NCBI GenBank assembly: GCA_016716385.1
Contig: JADJWL010000026.1
Coordinates: 248,001-312,000 of the forward strand
Source: Bryobacterales bacterium
GTDB taxonomy: Bacteria; Acidobacteriota; Terriglobia; Bryobacterales; Bryobacteraceae
Length of the DNA: 64,000 nucleotides
Reading direction: 5' to 3'
Shown: positions 55,222 to 62,928 of the stretch, in pieces
Position numbering within the stretch: position 1 is the first letter of the stretch
How the letters are laid out: every line of letters starts with the position of its first letter
The notes under the pieces: model-generated
Told to the model about the DNA's origin: nothing
The model's database searches: none
What the model saw: only the letters and a program-made list of their open reading frames with translations
Made by a program: the position numbers and the translations under genes

Positions 55222-56091
55222 ATGAAGACTCTGCTCGTCTGGCTTCTGCTCGCGGCGCTTCCGCTCGCCGCCCGCGACCCTCTCGCAAAGCGGATCGTGC
55301 GCACCGATCCCACGCAGTACCGCCAGATCCGCGCCGTACATGGCGGCGCGGGCGAATTGCATTACCAGGGTCTGGTGGATGGCTATGCGATGGGATCAAG
55401 CCTGTTGTTCCTCCATCGTGGCGTGATCCCGCCCGGCGGCGGCATCGGCCATCATTTTCACAACCAGATGGAGGAGATGTTCGTGATCCTCGATAACGAG
55501 GCCGAGTTCACCGTCAACGGCAGGACCTCGCGCATTGAGGGCCCCGCCGGCGCGCCCTGCCGCATGGGGAGTTCGCACGCCATTTACAATCCCACCGACC
55601 GCCCCACGCAATGGATGAACATTGCCGTCAGCCGGGTGAAGGGCCGCTACGACGCCTTTGATTTGGGCGATGACCGGGTCGGCGTCGCGAAGGACAAAAT
55701 TCCCGTCTTCATCACCATGCGTCTGGATCGCAAGCTGCTGAAGCCGGTCGAGCGGATGAATGGCGGCCAGGGGACGGCGCAGTACCGCCGCACGCTACAG
55801 CCCGAAGTTTTCTACACGAACTGGGCGTACATGGACCACGTCCTCCTGCCGCCCGGCGCGTCGGTGGGACGCCACCGCCATGTGGGAGTCGAAGAATTGC
55901 ACTACGTGATGAAGGGGGCCGGGCAGTTCCAGTTGGAGAAGGATTCCGAGACGATTCGCGAGGGCGACGCGATTCCGGTGCTGTTCAACGAAGTGCACGG
56001 CTTCGAGAACGCCGGCACAGAGCCCCTGGAGATCATGATTATCGGCGTGTCGCGCATCAAGGAGAGCGTCGACACGGTGGACGTCCCCTAA
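55222..56091 (+). CDS. Exported bicupin protein
   Basis: A 289-residue protein with a signal peptide (LLVWLLLAALPLAA) and two cupin barrels. The first has GHHFHNQMEEMFVILDNEAEF (as GHHFHNQMEEMFVIL), the second GRHRHVGVEELHYVMKGAGQF; both keep the HxH...E metal ligands and a later histidine (SSHAIYN and EVHGFEN). Bicupins include dioxygenases, decarboxylases and isomerases, so the reaction cannot be named. Its end overlaps the amidase gene on the other strand by 4 bp. Confidence 0.82.
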   Translation: MKTLLVWLLLAALPLAARDPLAKRIVRTDPTQYRQIRAVHGGAGELHYQGLVDGYAMGSSLLFLHRGVIPPGGGIGHHFHNQMEEMFVILDNEAEFTVNGRTSRIEGPAGAPCRMGSSHAIYNPTDRPTQWMNIAVSRVKGRYDAFDLGDDRVGVAKDKIPVFITMRLDRKLLKPVERMNGGQGTAQYRRTLQPEVFYTNWAYMDHVLLPPGASVGRHRHVGVEELHYVMKGAGQFQLEKDSETIREGDAIPVLFNEVHGFENAGTEPLEIMIIGVSRIKESVDTVDVP

Positions 56092-57443
56092 GCCGGCGGC
56101 CGCCGGGTGTGCCAGTCCGTCGCCTGCTGGTAGGCGCCGGCGAGCGCCAGGACCGTCGCATCCTGCTGGGCCGTGATCTGGATCGACACCGGCAGCCCGG
56201 CATTCGTGAACCCGCACGGGACCGCGATCGACGGCAGACCGTAAACGTTCCAGGGCGCGGTATTGCGCAGGAAGATGAGGCTGGGATTCGATCCGAGCGC
56301 AAACGCCGGACCGGGCGCCGTCGGCGTGAGCAGCACATCCAAGTCTTCGAACAACGTGGCTGCCGTCCTCCGCAACGTGTCCATTTCCAGACGGGCGCGA
56401 ATGTAGTCCGCCGCATCGATCCCGGCGCCATCGGAAATGATCTGCCGCGTCTGCGGGTGGTACCGGTCCTGATCGCGCTCGATCATCTCCTGGTGAAACG
56501 TGTAGGCCTCGGCCATGATGATGCGGAGATAGCCGTGCGGCAACTCCGGCAGAGCCGGCGACGGCTTAAGCGTGGGAATCCGGACGTCGCGGACGCCCGC
56601 CAACAGCCGGCTGAGGACTGCCAGGGCTTCCTCGATTCGCGTTGCCACCTCGCGGTCGAGTCCGTCAAAGAAGACGCCCCGCGGGACGCCGGCGCGGAGT
56701 GAGCCGGTGCCTGGGGTCTCGAACTCGCGCCCCGCCAGAATCGCGAGGACGATGGCCGCGTCGCGCGCGGTGCGGCAGAGCGGACCGACGTGGTCCAGCG
56801 ACCAGGCCAGAGGCGCCGCTCCGCCGGTGGGCACCAGACCGTACGAAGGCTTCATCCCGACGACGCCGCAGAGCGCCGCGGGCAGCCGGATGGATCCGCC
56901 CGTGTCGGACCCGAGAGCCGCGTAGCAGAGGCCCGCGGCGACCGCGGCGGCAGATCCTCCCGAACTGCCGCCGGGCGAACGGTCGGGCGCCCAGGGGTTC
57001 CGGATCGGACCGAAGTAGCTTGTCTCCGACGTGAAGTTGTAGGCGAACTCATCCATGTTGAGCTTGCCCAGGATCACGGCTCCAGCGTCCTTGAGCCGCC
57101 GCACGCAGGCGGCGTCTTCGGTTGGGACGCGGCCCGCGTACTGGGCGCTGCCGGCGGTGGTCCGCACGCCGGCGGTATCGAGCAGATCTTTGAGGGCGAC
57201 CGGAATGCCGTGGAGCGGTCCGCGGATGCGCCCGGCCCTGGCTTCTTTGTCCAGCGCCGCGGCGTCGGCCATCGCCTGTTCGGCGGTCAGGGTGATGAAG
57301 GCGTTGAGCCGCCGGCCGGTCGTCTGGATGCGATTCAGGCAGGCCCGCGTCAAGTCCGCGGACGAGACCTGCCGCCTGCGGATCCTTTCGGATGCCTGTC
57401 CGATCGTGAGCCACGCGAGTTCGGTGTCCGGTCCGGACTGCAT
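56088..57443 (-). CDS. Amidase signature family protein
   Basis: A 451-residue hydrolase with the Ser-cisSer-Lys triad: Lys in GIPVALKDLLDTAGV (about 87), the cis-Ser in SPGGSSGGSAAAVAAG (about 160) and the nucleophile in GSDTGGSIRLPAALCG (about 184). It resembles GatA, but no gatB or gatC is adjacent and the C-terminal part differs, so a stand-alone amidase is more likely. TATTGT ends 8 bases before the ATG, again a possible leaderless start. Confidence 0.85.
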   Translation of the reverse strand: MQSGPDTELAWLTIGQASERIRRRQVSSADLTRACLNRIQTTGRRLNAFITLTAEQAMADAAALDKEARAGRIRGPLHGIPVALKDLLDTAGVRTTAGSAQYAGRVPTEDAACVRRLKDAGAVILGKLNMDEFAYNFTSETSYFGPIRNPWAPDRSPGGSSGGSAAAVAAGLCYAALGSDTGGSIRLPAALCGVVGMKPSYGLVPTGGAAPLAWSLDHVGPLCRTARDAAIVLAILAGREFETPGTGSLRAGVPRGVFFDGLDREVATRIEEALAVLSRLLAGVRDVRIPTLKPSPALPELPHGYLRIIMAEAYTFHQEMIERDQDRYHPQTRQIISDGAGIDAADYIRARLEMDTLRRTAATLFEDLDVLLTPTAPGPAFALGSNPSLIFLRNTAPWNVYGLPSIAVPCGFTNAGLPVSIQITAQQDATVLALAGAYQQATDWHTRRPPA

Positions 57444-57525
57444 ACGGGTTCACAATACCGCAACTCCCCCGCCGCCGCGGTGACCTTTCTCCAACTTATT
57501 CATTCTACTGCTTCAATCTCATGAG

Positions 57526-57548
57526 AAACAGGGTCTGTCCCTGTTTTT
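57526..57548. terminator. Intrinsic-terminator-like hairpin in a divergent intergenic region
   Basis: AAACAGGG (57526-57533) and CCCTGTTT (57539-57546) form a perfect 8-bp stem around TCTGT, ending in TTTTT. It lies between divergent genes (amidase to the left, isomerase to the right), where a terminator has no obvious transcript to end. The GGGTCTGTCCC core recurs in the hairpin at 43897 and at 15641, so it may be a dispersed palindrome. A second small hairpin (GTGGC-TTC-GCCAC, 57601-57613) follows. Confidence 0.5.
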
Positions 57549-57645
57549 CAGCCTGCCGCAGAAAGGCCCCACAAATATGTGGTGGTTGTCACGCCAAAAA
57601 GTGGCTTCGCCACGCGCCTGGTTTTCTGGTTGAATAGGAGGCGTC

Positions 57646-58530
57646 ATGATCCGGAGACACTTCCTTGCCACCCCGGCGCTGGCGGCAGCGGCAGCCGCCC
57701 AAAGCAACCGCGCCAAGTTCAAGCTGCGCTACGGTCCCCACCCTGGCATGTTCCGGCACTCCGCCGGCGAAGACATCATCGAGCAGATCAACTTCTCCGC
57801 CAGCCAGGGATTCACCGGCTGGGAAGACAACGGCGCGATGAATCGCGAACCCGCCCTCCAGACCCGCACCGGCGAGGCCCTCCGCCGCAATGGCATGCTG
57901 ATGGGGGTCTTCGTCTCCCACGCCGACTTCAAGACTTCCGATTTCGTCACCCGCACCGACCGCGAGTTCCAGGACTCCCTGCGCGCCACCATGCGCCGCG
58001 CCGTCGAAACCGCCAAGCGCGTCGGCGCCAAGTGGACCACTGTCGTCCCCAGCAACGTGAACAACAAGCTCGACCCCGGCTTCCAGACCGCGAACTGCAT
58101 CACCAACCTCAAAGTGATGGCGGAGATCTGCGAGCCTGCCGGTCTCATCATGGTGCTCGAACCCCTCAACTGGTATGCCAACCACCCGGGGCTCTTTCTC
58201 CGCACCGTGCCTCAGGCGTATGCGATCTGCAAAGGCGTGAACTCCGCAAGCTGCAAGATCCTCGACGACCTCTATCACCAGCAGATCGACGTCGGAAACC
58301 TGATTCCGAACATGGAGATGGCCTGGGACGAGATCGCCGCGATCCAGGTCGGTGACAATCCCGGCCGCAAGGAGCCTACCACCGGCGAGATCAACTACAG
58401 ATTCATCTTCCAGTGGCTCCATAAGAAGGGCTTCCAAGGGGTGGTCGGGATGGAGCACGGCAACAGCAGACCGGGGAAGGACGGCGAGATGGCCGTCATC
58501 GCCGCCTACCGGGAAGTCGACAACTTCTGA
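57646..58530 (+). CDS. Hydroxypyruvate isomerase-like TIM-barrel protein with Tat-like signal
   Basis: A 294-residue xylose-isomerase-fold protein. The N-terminus has paired arginines and a hydrophobic stretch (MIRRHFLATPALAAAAAAQ), suggesting export. Family marks are VLEPLNW, KILDDLYHQQIDVGNL and IQVGDNPGRKEPTTGEINY, with the metal-binding glutamate, aspartate and histidine in place, as in Hyi-type isomerases. AGGAGG lies 5 bases before ATG 57646. Sugar or hydroxypyruvate isomerisation is the likely chemistry; the substrate is not known. Confidence 0.85.
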   Translation: MIRRHFLATPALAAAAAAQSNRAKFKLRYGPHPGMFRHSAGEDIIEQINFSASQGFTGWEDNGAMNREPALQTRTGEALRRNGMLMGVFVSHADFKTSDFVTRTDREFQDSLRATMRRAVETAKRVGAKWTTVVPSNVNNKLDPGFQTANCITNLKVMAEICEPAGLIMVLEPLNWYANHPGLFLRTVPQAYAICKGVNSASCKILDDLYHQQIDVGNLIPNMEMAWDEIAAIQVGDNPGRKEPTTGEINYRFIFQWLHKKGFQGVVGMEHGNSRPGKDGEMAVIAAYREVDNF

Positions 58531-58575
58531 AATTTTGACCCGCTGGCGAAATGTGGCATCAATGGTAGTAGGTCC

Positions 58576-59772
58576 ATGTTGCGCCCGAAGTTGGCTGCTG
58601 TTGTTTTCCTGGCGGCCGTTCCGCTAGCCGGACAGGATTTGTTGGCGCCCGGCGGGTTGCCCGAGCGGCAGGCGGCGGAGCGCCTCGAAGAGGGCGCTCG
58701 CGGCAAAGAACCCCTTGGCTGCACCGTCGAACCGTTCAAGCCTTTTTTGAACTTCGCCCTGCGGCACCAGTCAGGCTACAGGGCGTCCCTGTCTGCCAGG
58801 CAGTTCGCCCGTTCGCAGGCGTTCCGCGTGCTGTTCCGGGTGCGTAGCGAATCGGGCCGGCCCTACTACTTCCGGCAGGTCCTGACCTTGCGGAGTCTCC
58901 CGCTCCAACGTGGAGCGGAGCTGACTGTGGCCGGCGGCTATTTCATCGGCGAGGGCGTCTACTCGGTTGACTGGTTGCTGGAAGATAACGCAGGGCGTGT
59001 CTGCGAGAAGCAGTGGAAGGTCACCGCACGACGGCGTGGAGACGAGCGCAAGCTGCCCAGCCTCATCCCCAATGGCACAGTGGCTCCGCTGCAATTTACT
59101 TCGCTGCAGCGGCATGTCTCGGAGAAGCCGTACCGTGTGGCGATTCTTCTGCACGCCGCTCCAATGCACCCGCGCTCAACAACTCTGACCCGCTACGATC
59201 AGAGTCTCCTGCTTGCCACGCTGGTGGGACTGCTCGAGCGGTCGCCGTTCGTCGAAACCTCCGTCACCGCGTTCTCACTCCTGCAGCAGAAGGAAGTGTT
59301 CCGGACTCCCCGCCTGACGGGCTCAACCCTGCGCCAGTTGCGCCAGGCGATGGACGACCTGGAATTGAATACGGTCGATCTCTCCGTGCTCCAACGAAAG
59401 GACGGACACCTTGAGTTGCTGGCGGAGTTGTTCAACCGTGAAGTGGCGGCTTCCAATCCGCCGGACGCCATCATCTTTATCGGACCCAACACGCCCTATC
59501 CCGACCGCTTCCCAAAGGAACTCCTCGACGCTTCCGAAGCACTCCCTCCGGTGTTCTACATCCACCAGGATTTCTATTCGCGCCGCTTTCCGTTTGCCGA
59601 TTCTATCGAGCGTCTGACCAAGACCGCGCGCGGGCGCGTCTTCTCAGTCTACGAGCCAATGCAACTGGTAAAAGCGGTAGTGCGGATAGAGCAAGCGCTC
59701 GCCAGTCAGGACGCCAGCGGCGCACGCCTCAAGCACGCGCCGGGAGTACTCTCGTTCCGCAATCAGAAGTAG
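58576..59772 (+). CDS. Secreted protein of unknown function
   Basis: A 398-residue protein with a signal peptide (LAAVVFLAAVPLAGQ). Residues 45-150 are beta-rich (FLNFALRHQSGYRASL; AELTVAGGYFIGEGVYSVDWLL) and residues 185-380 look like an alpha/beta domain (YRVAILLHAAPM; DAIIFIGPNTPYPDRFPKE), with some likeness to von Willebrand A-type folds common in Acidobacteriota. No family was recognised with confidence. Its end overlaps the rhodanese gene on the other strand by 10 bp. Confidence 0.65.
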   Translation: MLRPKLAAVVFLAAVPLAGQDLLAPGGLPERQAAERLEEGARGKEPLGCTVEPFKPFLNFALRHQSGYRASLSARQFARSQAFRVLFRVRSESGRPYYFRQVLTLRSLPLQRGAELTVAGGYFIGEGVYSVDWLLEDNAGRVCEKQWKVTARRRGDERKLPSLIPNGTVAPLQFTSLQRHVSEKPYRVAILLHAAPMHPRSTTLTRYDQSLLLATLVGLLERSPFVETSVTAFSLLQQKEVFRTPRLTGSTLRQLRQAMDDLELNTVDLSVLQRKDGHLELLAELFNREVAASNPPDAIIFIGPNTPYPDRFPKELLDASEALPPVFYIHQDFYSRRFPFADSIERLTKTARGRVFSVYEPMQLVKAVVRIEQALASQDASGARLKHAPGVLSFRNQK

Positions 59773-60101
59773 CGCGGCACCGCGGGATCCACTTCGAGGC
59801 TCCAGCGGTCAATCCCGCCTTCCATGCTGGTACAGTGCTCGATGCCCTGTTCCCTGAGCCACGCCACTACCTGGAGGCTGCGCACGCCATGGTGGCAGTA
59901 GACGACGATCGGGTCCTCGATCCCCTCGATCTGTGGCAGGGCGGCGGGGATGGACCGCATCGGAATCAGTTCCCCACCATCGATGCGCGCCTGCTGGTGT
60001 TCGAAAGGCTCCCGGACATCGATCAGCCGGACGGAGGACCCGTTCGACAGCATCGCCTTGACGTGCGCGGGACTGATCTCCAGAGGCAGAGTTTGGTCCA
60101 T
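59763..60101 (-). CDS. Single-domain rhodanese-like protein
   Basis: A 112-residue cytoplasmic protein with the rhodanese fold. The catalytic cysteine is C69 in IVVYCHHGVRSLQVVAWL, and the N-terminal RLIDVREPFEHQQARI and GGIDRW are typical. The active loop CHHGVR is of the GlpE/YgaP type that carries persulfide sulfur. It is divergent from the FmdE-thiE cassette by 49 bp. A role in supplying sulfur to neighbouring genes is speculation. Confidence 0.88.
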   Translation of the reverse strand: MDQTLPLEISPAHVKAMLSNGSSVRLIDVREPFEHQQARIDGGELIPMRSIPAALPQIEGIEDPIVVYCHHGVRSLQVVAWLREQGIEHCTSMEGGIDRWSLEVDPAVPRYF

Positions 60102-60150
60102 GCCTCAAATGGTACCAAGCGCGGATTGCACGATAATAGTCACTGGGAAG

Positions 60151-60735
60151 ATGAAAGCCTTCGCGGAATATGAAGCCCTCGCTGCCCAAGCGCACGGACA
60201 CATGTGCGCCGGCCAGATTCTTGGACTGCGCATGGCCCTCTACGGGCTGCGCCTGCTCGAGATCTCCGATCCGCACGGAGCCGACCGTAAGCGACTCGTG
60301 ACGTTTGTGGAGATCGACCGCTGCGCCACCGATGCGATTCCCGTCGTGACCGGTTGCCGGCTTGGAAAGCGCGCGCTCAAATTTCGAGACTTCGGTAAGA
60401 TGGCGGCTACATTCTGCGACACCGCAACCGGCCGCGCGGTCCGCATCGTGGCGCTCGAGTCCGCCAAAGAGGCCGCCCGCCAGCTTCATCCGGAGATCGC
60501 ATCGAAGAACGAGCAGCAGATGGTCGCCTACCGGGAACTGCCGGATGAGGCCATGTTTGCCCACGCCTGGGTGCGGGTGATGCTGGGACCGGAGGAATTC
60601 CCAGGGTTCAAGGAAGGCCGGGTCGTCTGCGAGGCATGCGGGGAGGGGATCAGTTTCCGTCGCGAGGTCCGGATGGAGAATCGGGTCCTGTGCCGCGCCT
60701 GCGCCGGTGACCGGTATTACGAACCCCTCCCATGA
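60151..60735 (+). CDS. FmdE family protein with C-terminal zinc ribbon
   Basis: A 194-residue protein of the FmdE (PF02663) family. The core shows HGHMCAGQILGLRMAL near the N-terminus and IDRCATDAIPVVTGCRLGKR with FGKMAATF, including the conserved cysteines and histidines that bind metal. The C-terminus has CEACG and CRACA, a zinc ribbon. FmdE was named for formylmethanofuran dehydrogenase operons, but many members occur without that enzyme, as here, and their function is unproven. ATG 60151 follows GGGAAG. Its stop overlaps thiE by 4 bp. Confidence 0.83.
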   Translation: MKAFAEYEALAAQAHGHMCAGQILGLRMALYGLRLLEISDPHGADRKRLVTFVEIDRCATDAIPVVTGCRLGKRALKFRDFGKMAATFCDTATGRAVRIVALESAKEAARQLHPEIASKNEQQMVAYRELPDEAMFAHAWVRVMLGPEEFPGFKEGRVVCEACGEGISFRREVRMENRVLCRACAGDRYYEPLP

Positions 60736-61316
60736 TCCGCTACTACATCACCGACAGCCGCGCGCTCGGTGGCGCCGATGCGCTTTGCGACCTGGTCGCG
60801 AGTGCGGCGCAGGCCGGTATCGAACGGATTCAAATCCGGGAAAAGGACCTCGATGCGAAGGCTCTGTGCGCGCTCGTGACCCGCATCCTCGACTCCGTCC
60901 GAGGGACCGCGGCGCGGATTCTCGTGAATGACCGCCTCGACGTCGCTCTGGCCTGCGGCGCTCATGGCGTGCACCTGCCGTCGCGCTCGGTTCCCCCGAG
61001 TGAGCTGAGGCGGATCTGTCCGCCGGATTTCCTCATCGGTGTGTCGTGCCATTCGCCGGAGGACGTCGCCGCCGCGGAAAGCGAAGGAGCGGACTTCACC
61101 GTCCTGGGGCCGATCTTTTACACCGAGTCCAAGCAAGGGATGGGCGCGCCGCTGGGGATCGACACACTGCGGCGCGCGGCGAAGTCCGCTTCGATTCCGG
61201 TCCTGGCGCTCGGGGGCATCACCGCCATGACCATTCCCCTGTGTCTTGAAGCCGGAGCGGCGGGCATTGCCGGCATTTCGCTCTTCCAGCAGGAAAGGAA
61301 CTGGATCGAATCATGA
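60732..61316 (+). CDS. thiE: Thiamine-phosphate synthase
   Basis: Joins the pyrimidine and thiazole halves of thiamine. The 194-residue TIM barrel shows IERIQIREKDLDAKAL, RILVNDRLDVALACGAHGVHLP, IGVSCHSPEDVAAAESEGADFTVLGPIFYT in parts, and PVLALGGI, with the Mg-binding aspartate and phosphate-binding loop. It overlaps the FmdE gene upstream and the kelch gene downstream by 4 bp each, so all three are translated together. No other thiamine gene is beside it. Confidence 0.93.
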   Translation: MIRYYITDSRALGGADALCDLVASAAQAGIERIQIREKDLDAKALCALVTRILDSVRGTAARILVNDRLDVALACGAHGVHLPSRSVPPSELRRICPPDFLIGVSCHSPEDVAAAESEGADFTVLGPIFYTESKQGMGAPLGIDTLRRAAKSASIPVLALGGITAMTIPLCLEAGAAGIAGISLFQQERNWIES

Positions 61317-62341
61317 CGGCTCTCCGGATCGTCCTCGCTCTCGCTCTCGTGCCCGCGCTCTGGGCCGAGTACCGCTGGGTCAATGTGGCGATGCGCGCGC
61401 CCTTCGCACCCCGCGACGGCGCCGGCGCGCTGAGTTTCCAGGGCAAAATGTGGCTGCTGGGCGGCTGGAGCCCGCGCGACAAGGTGTTCTTTCCCCGCAT
61501 CTGCAACAACGAAGTCTGGAACTCCGCGGACGGAAAAGACTGGGCGCTGGTCAAACCAAACACTTTCCTCGACGCGTCGTTCGATCCGGCCTCTGATTGG
61601 GAGGGCCGCCATACGGCCGGATACGCCGTCCATCGCGGTCGCATGTGGATTGTCGGCGGCGACGTGAACCAGCACCACTACCAGAACGACGTCTGGAGTT
61701 CGGCCGACGGCAAGGCGTGGCAGCGCGTGACGCCGGATGTGCCTTGGGCGCCTCGTGCGCTGCACTATACGGTTGTCTTCCGGGACAGGATCTGGGTCCT
61801 GGGCGGACAGACGATGCCCGCCTTCGCGCCTTCGCCCGAGCGCTTCCACCGCGACATCTGGACTAGCGAGGATGGTGTCCGGTGGGAGCAGGTGCGGCCC
61901 GCCGAACCGTACTGGTCCGCGCGGGGAATGATCGGCGGCGCGGCGGTTCACAACGGACGCATCTGGATCCTCGGTGGCGGCACCTACGATACGCCGGAGA
62001 CACCGCGGCGCCGGTTCTACAACGACGTCTGGAGTTCCGCGGACGGTGTCCGCTGGCAGCGCCACACGGAAGCAGCGCCATGGAAGGCCCGGCAATACCA
62101 CGAGGTCGCGGTGTGGGATGGCCGCCTGTGGGTGCTGGAAGGCTACAACGCCGATGGCGGGAACCGGAACGACGTCTGGCATTCCGCCGATGGAGTCAAC
62201 TGGGAGGAGGTTCCGGATACGCCATGGAAGCCGCGCCACGCCGCCAGCGTATTCGTGCACAACGGATTCCTATGGATGGTGGCGGGCAACAACATGGAGA
62301 GCGACGTCTGGCGCCTGGAGAAGGTCCGGGGGCGCCGGTAG
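61313..62341 (+). CDS. Secreted kelch-like beta-propeller protein
   Basis: A 342-residue exported protein (LRIVLALALVPALWA signal) with about five or six kelch/galactose-oxidase-like blades, each with a pattern of MWLLGGW, MWIVGGD, IWVLGGQ, IWILGGG, LWVLEG or LWMVAGN followed by NDVWxSADGxxW. No catalytic copper residues of galactose oxidase are visible. It probably binds a ligand or surface polymer. The 4-bp overlap with thiE is odd for a secreted protein and may simply reflect compact gene packing. Confidence 0.83.
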   Translation: MTALRIVLALALVPALWAEYRWVNVAMRAPFAPRDGAGALSFQGKMWLLGGWSPRDKVFFPRICNNEVWNSADGKDWALVKPNTFLDASFDPASDWEGRHTAGYAVHRGRMWIVGGDVNQHHYQNDVWSSADGKAWQRVTPDVPWAPRALHYTVVFRDRIWVLGGQTMPAFAPSPERFHRDIWTSEDGVRWEQVRPAEPYWSARGMIGGAAVHNGRIWILGGGTYDTPETPRRRFYNDVWSSADGVRWQRHTEAAPWKARQYHEVAVWDGRLWVLEGYNADGGNRNDVWHSADGVNWEEVPDTPWKPRHAASVFVHNGFLWMVAGNNMESDVWRLEKVRGRR

Positions 62342-62362
62342 CGGTCACGGGAGGTGCCTGAA

Positions 62363-62881
62363 TTAACGTGCTGCCAGTTCGCGAAGCGCCGCCAGGACTT
62401 CTTCGCTATGCGGGCGCACGTTGACCCCCATCCAGACCTTTGCAATTTTGCCGTCGGGGTCGATCAGGAATGTGTTGCGCGCCGAAATCCTGATGCCCAG
62501 CAGGTTTCTGAGCGAACCGTAGCGGCCTGATACTTCTTTGTCCGTATCCGAGAGCAGCTTGAACGTGAGGCCTTCCTGGGCGCAGAACTCCTCGTGACGG
62601 TCCACCGGGTCGACGCTGATGCCGATGATCACGGCATTCAAGCTCTCGTACCGCGCCAGGTCGCGCTGGAAATTCCTCGCCTGGATTGTGCAGCTTCTCG
62701 TGCCGTCTCTCGGGTAGAAGTAGAGAACCACCCATTTGCCGCGGAACTCTTCGAGAGTGACCGGGGAACCGTCCTGAGCGGGCAAACGAAAGGCTGGAGC
62801 GAGCGTCCCTGCCTCGGGCGGGTTCTCAGCCGCCAGCAATGCCGGACACAGAAGAAGCGCCAGACCCAGGAACCGGTTCAT
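62363..62881 (-). CDS. Exported peroxiredoxin (BCP/AhpC-TSA family)
   Basis: A 172-residue thiol peroxidase with a signal peptide (FLGLALLLCPALLAA) from ATG 62881; a 14-residue longer start at 62923 is possible. The peroxidatic cysteine is C64 in YPRDGTRSCTIQARNF, where most BCP proteins have DDTPGCT; the change from PGCT to RSCT alters the usual catalytic proline/threonine frame. IIGISVDPVDRHEEFCAQEGL and RNTFLIDPDGKI follow. It would reduce peroxides in the periplasm using an unknown thiol donor. Confidence 0.83.
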   Translation of the reverse strand: MNRFLGLALLLCPALLAAENPPEAGTLAPAFRLPAQDGSPVTLEEFRGKWVVLYFYPRDGTRSCTIQARNFQRDLARYESLNAVIIGISVDPVDRHEEFCAQEGLTFKLLSDTDKEVSGRYGSLRNLLGIRISARNTFLIDPDGKIAKVWMGVNVRPHSEEVLAALRELAAR

Positions 62882-62928
62882 AGGATTCCCGATGAGACAG
62901 ACCACAGCCAGGTTGCAGGACATCGCCG

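Noticed and set aside
56088..57443. Glutamyl-tRNA amidotransferase subunit A (gatA)
   Set aside because: The amidase triad is shared with GatA, but no gatB or gatC is nearby and the C-terminal half differs, so it is listed only as an amidase.
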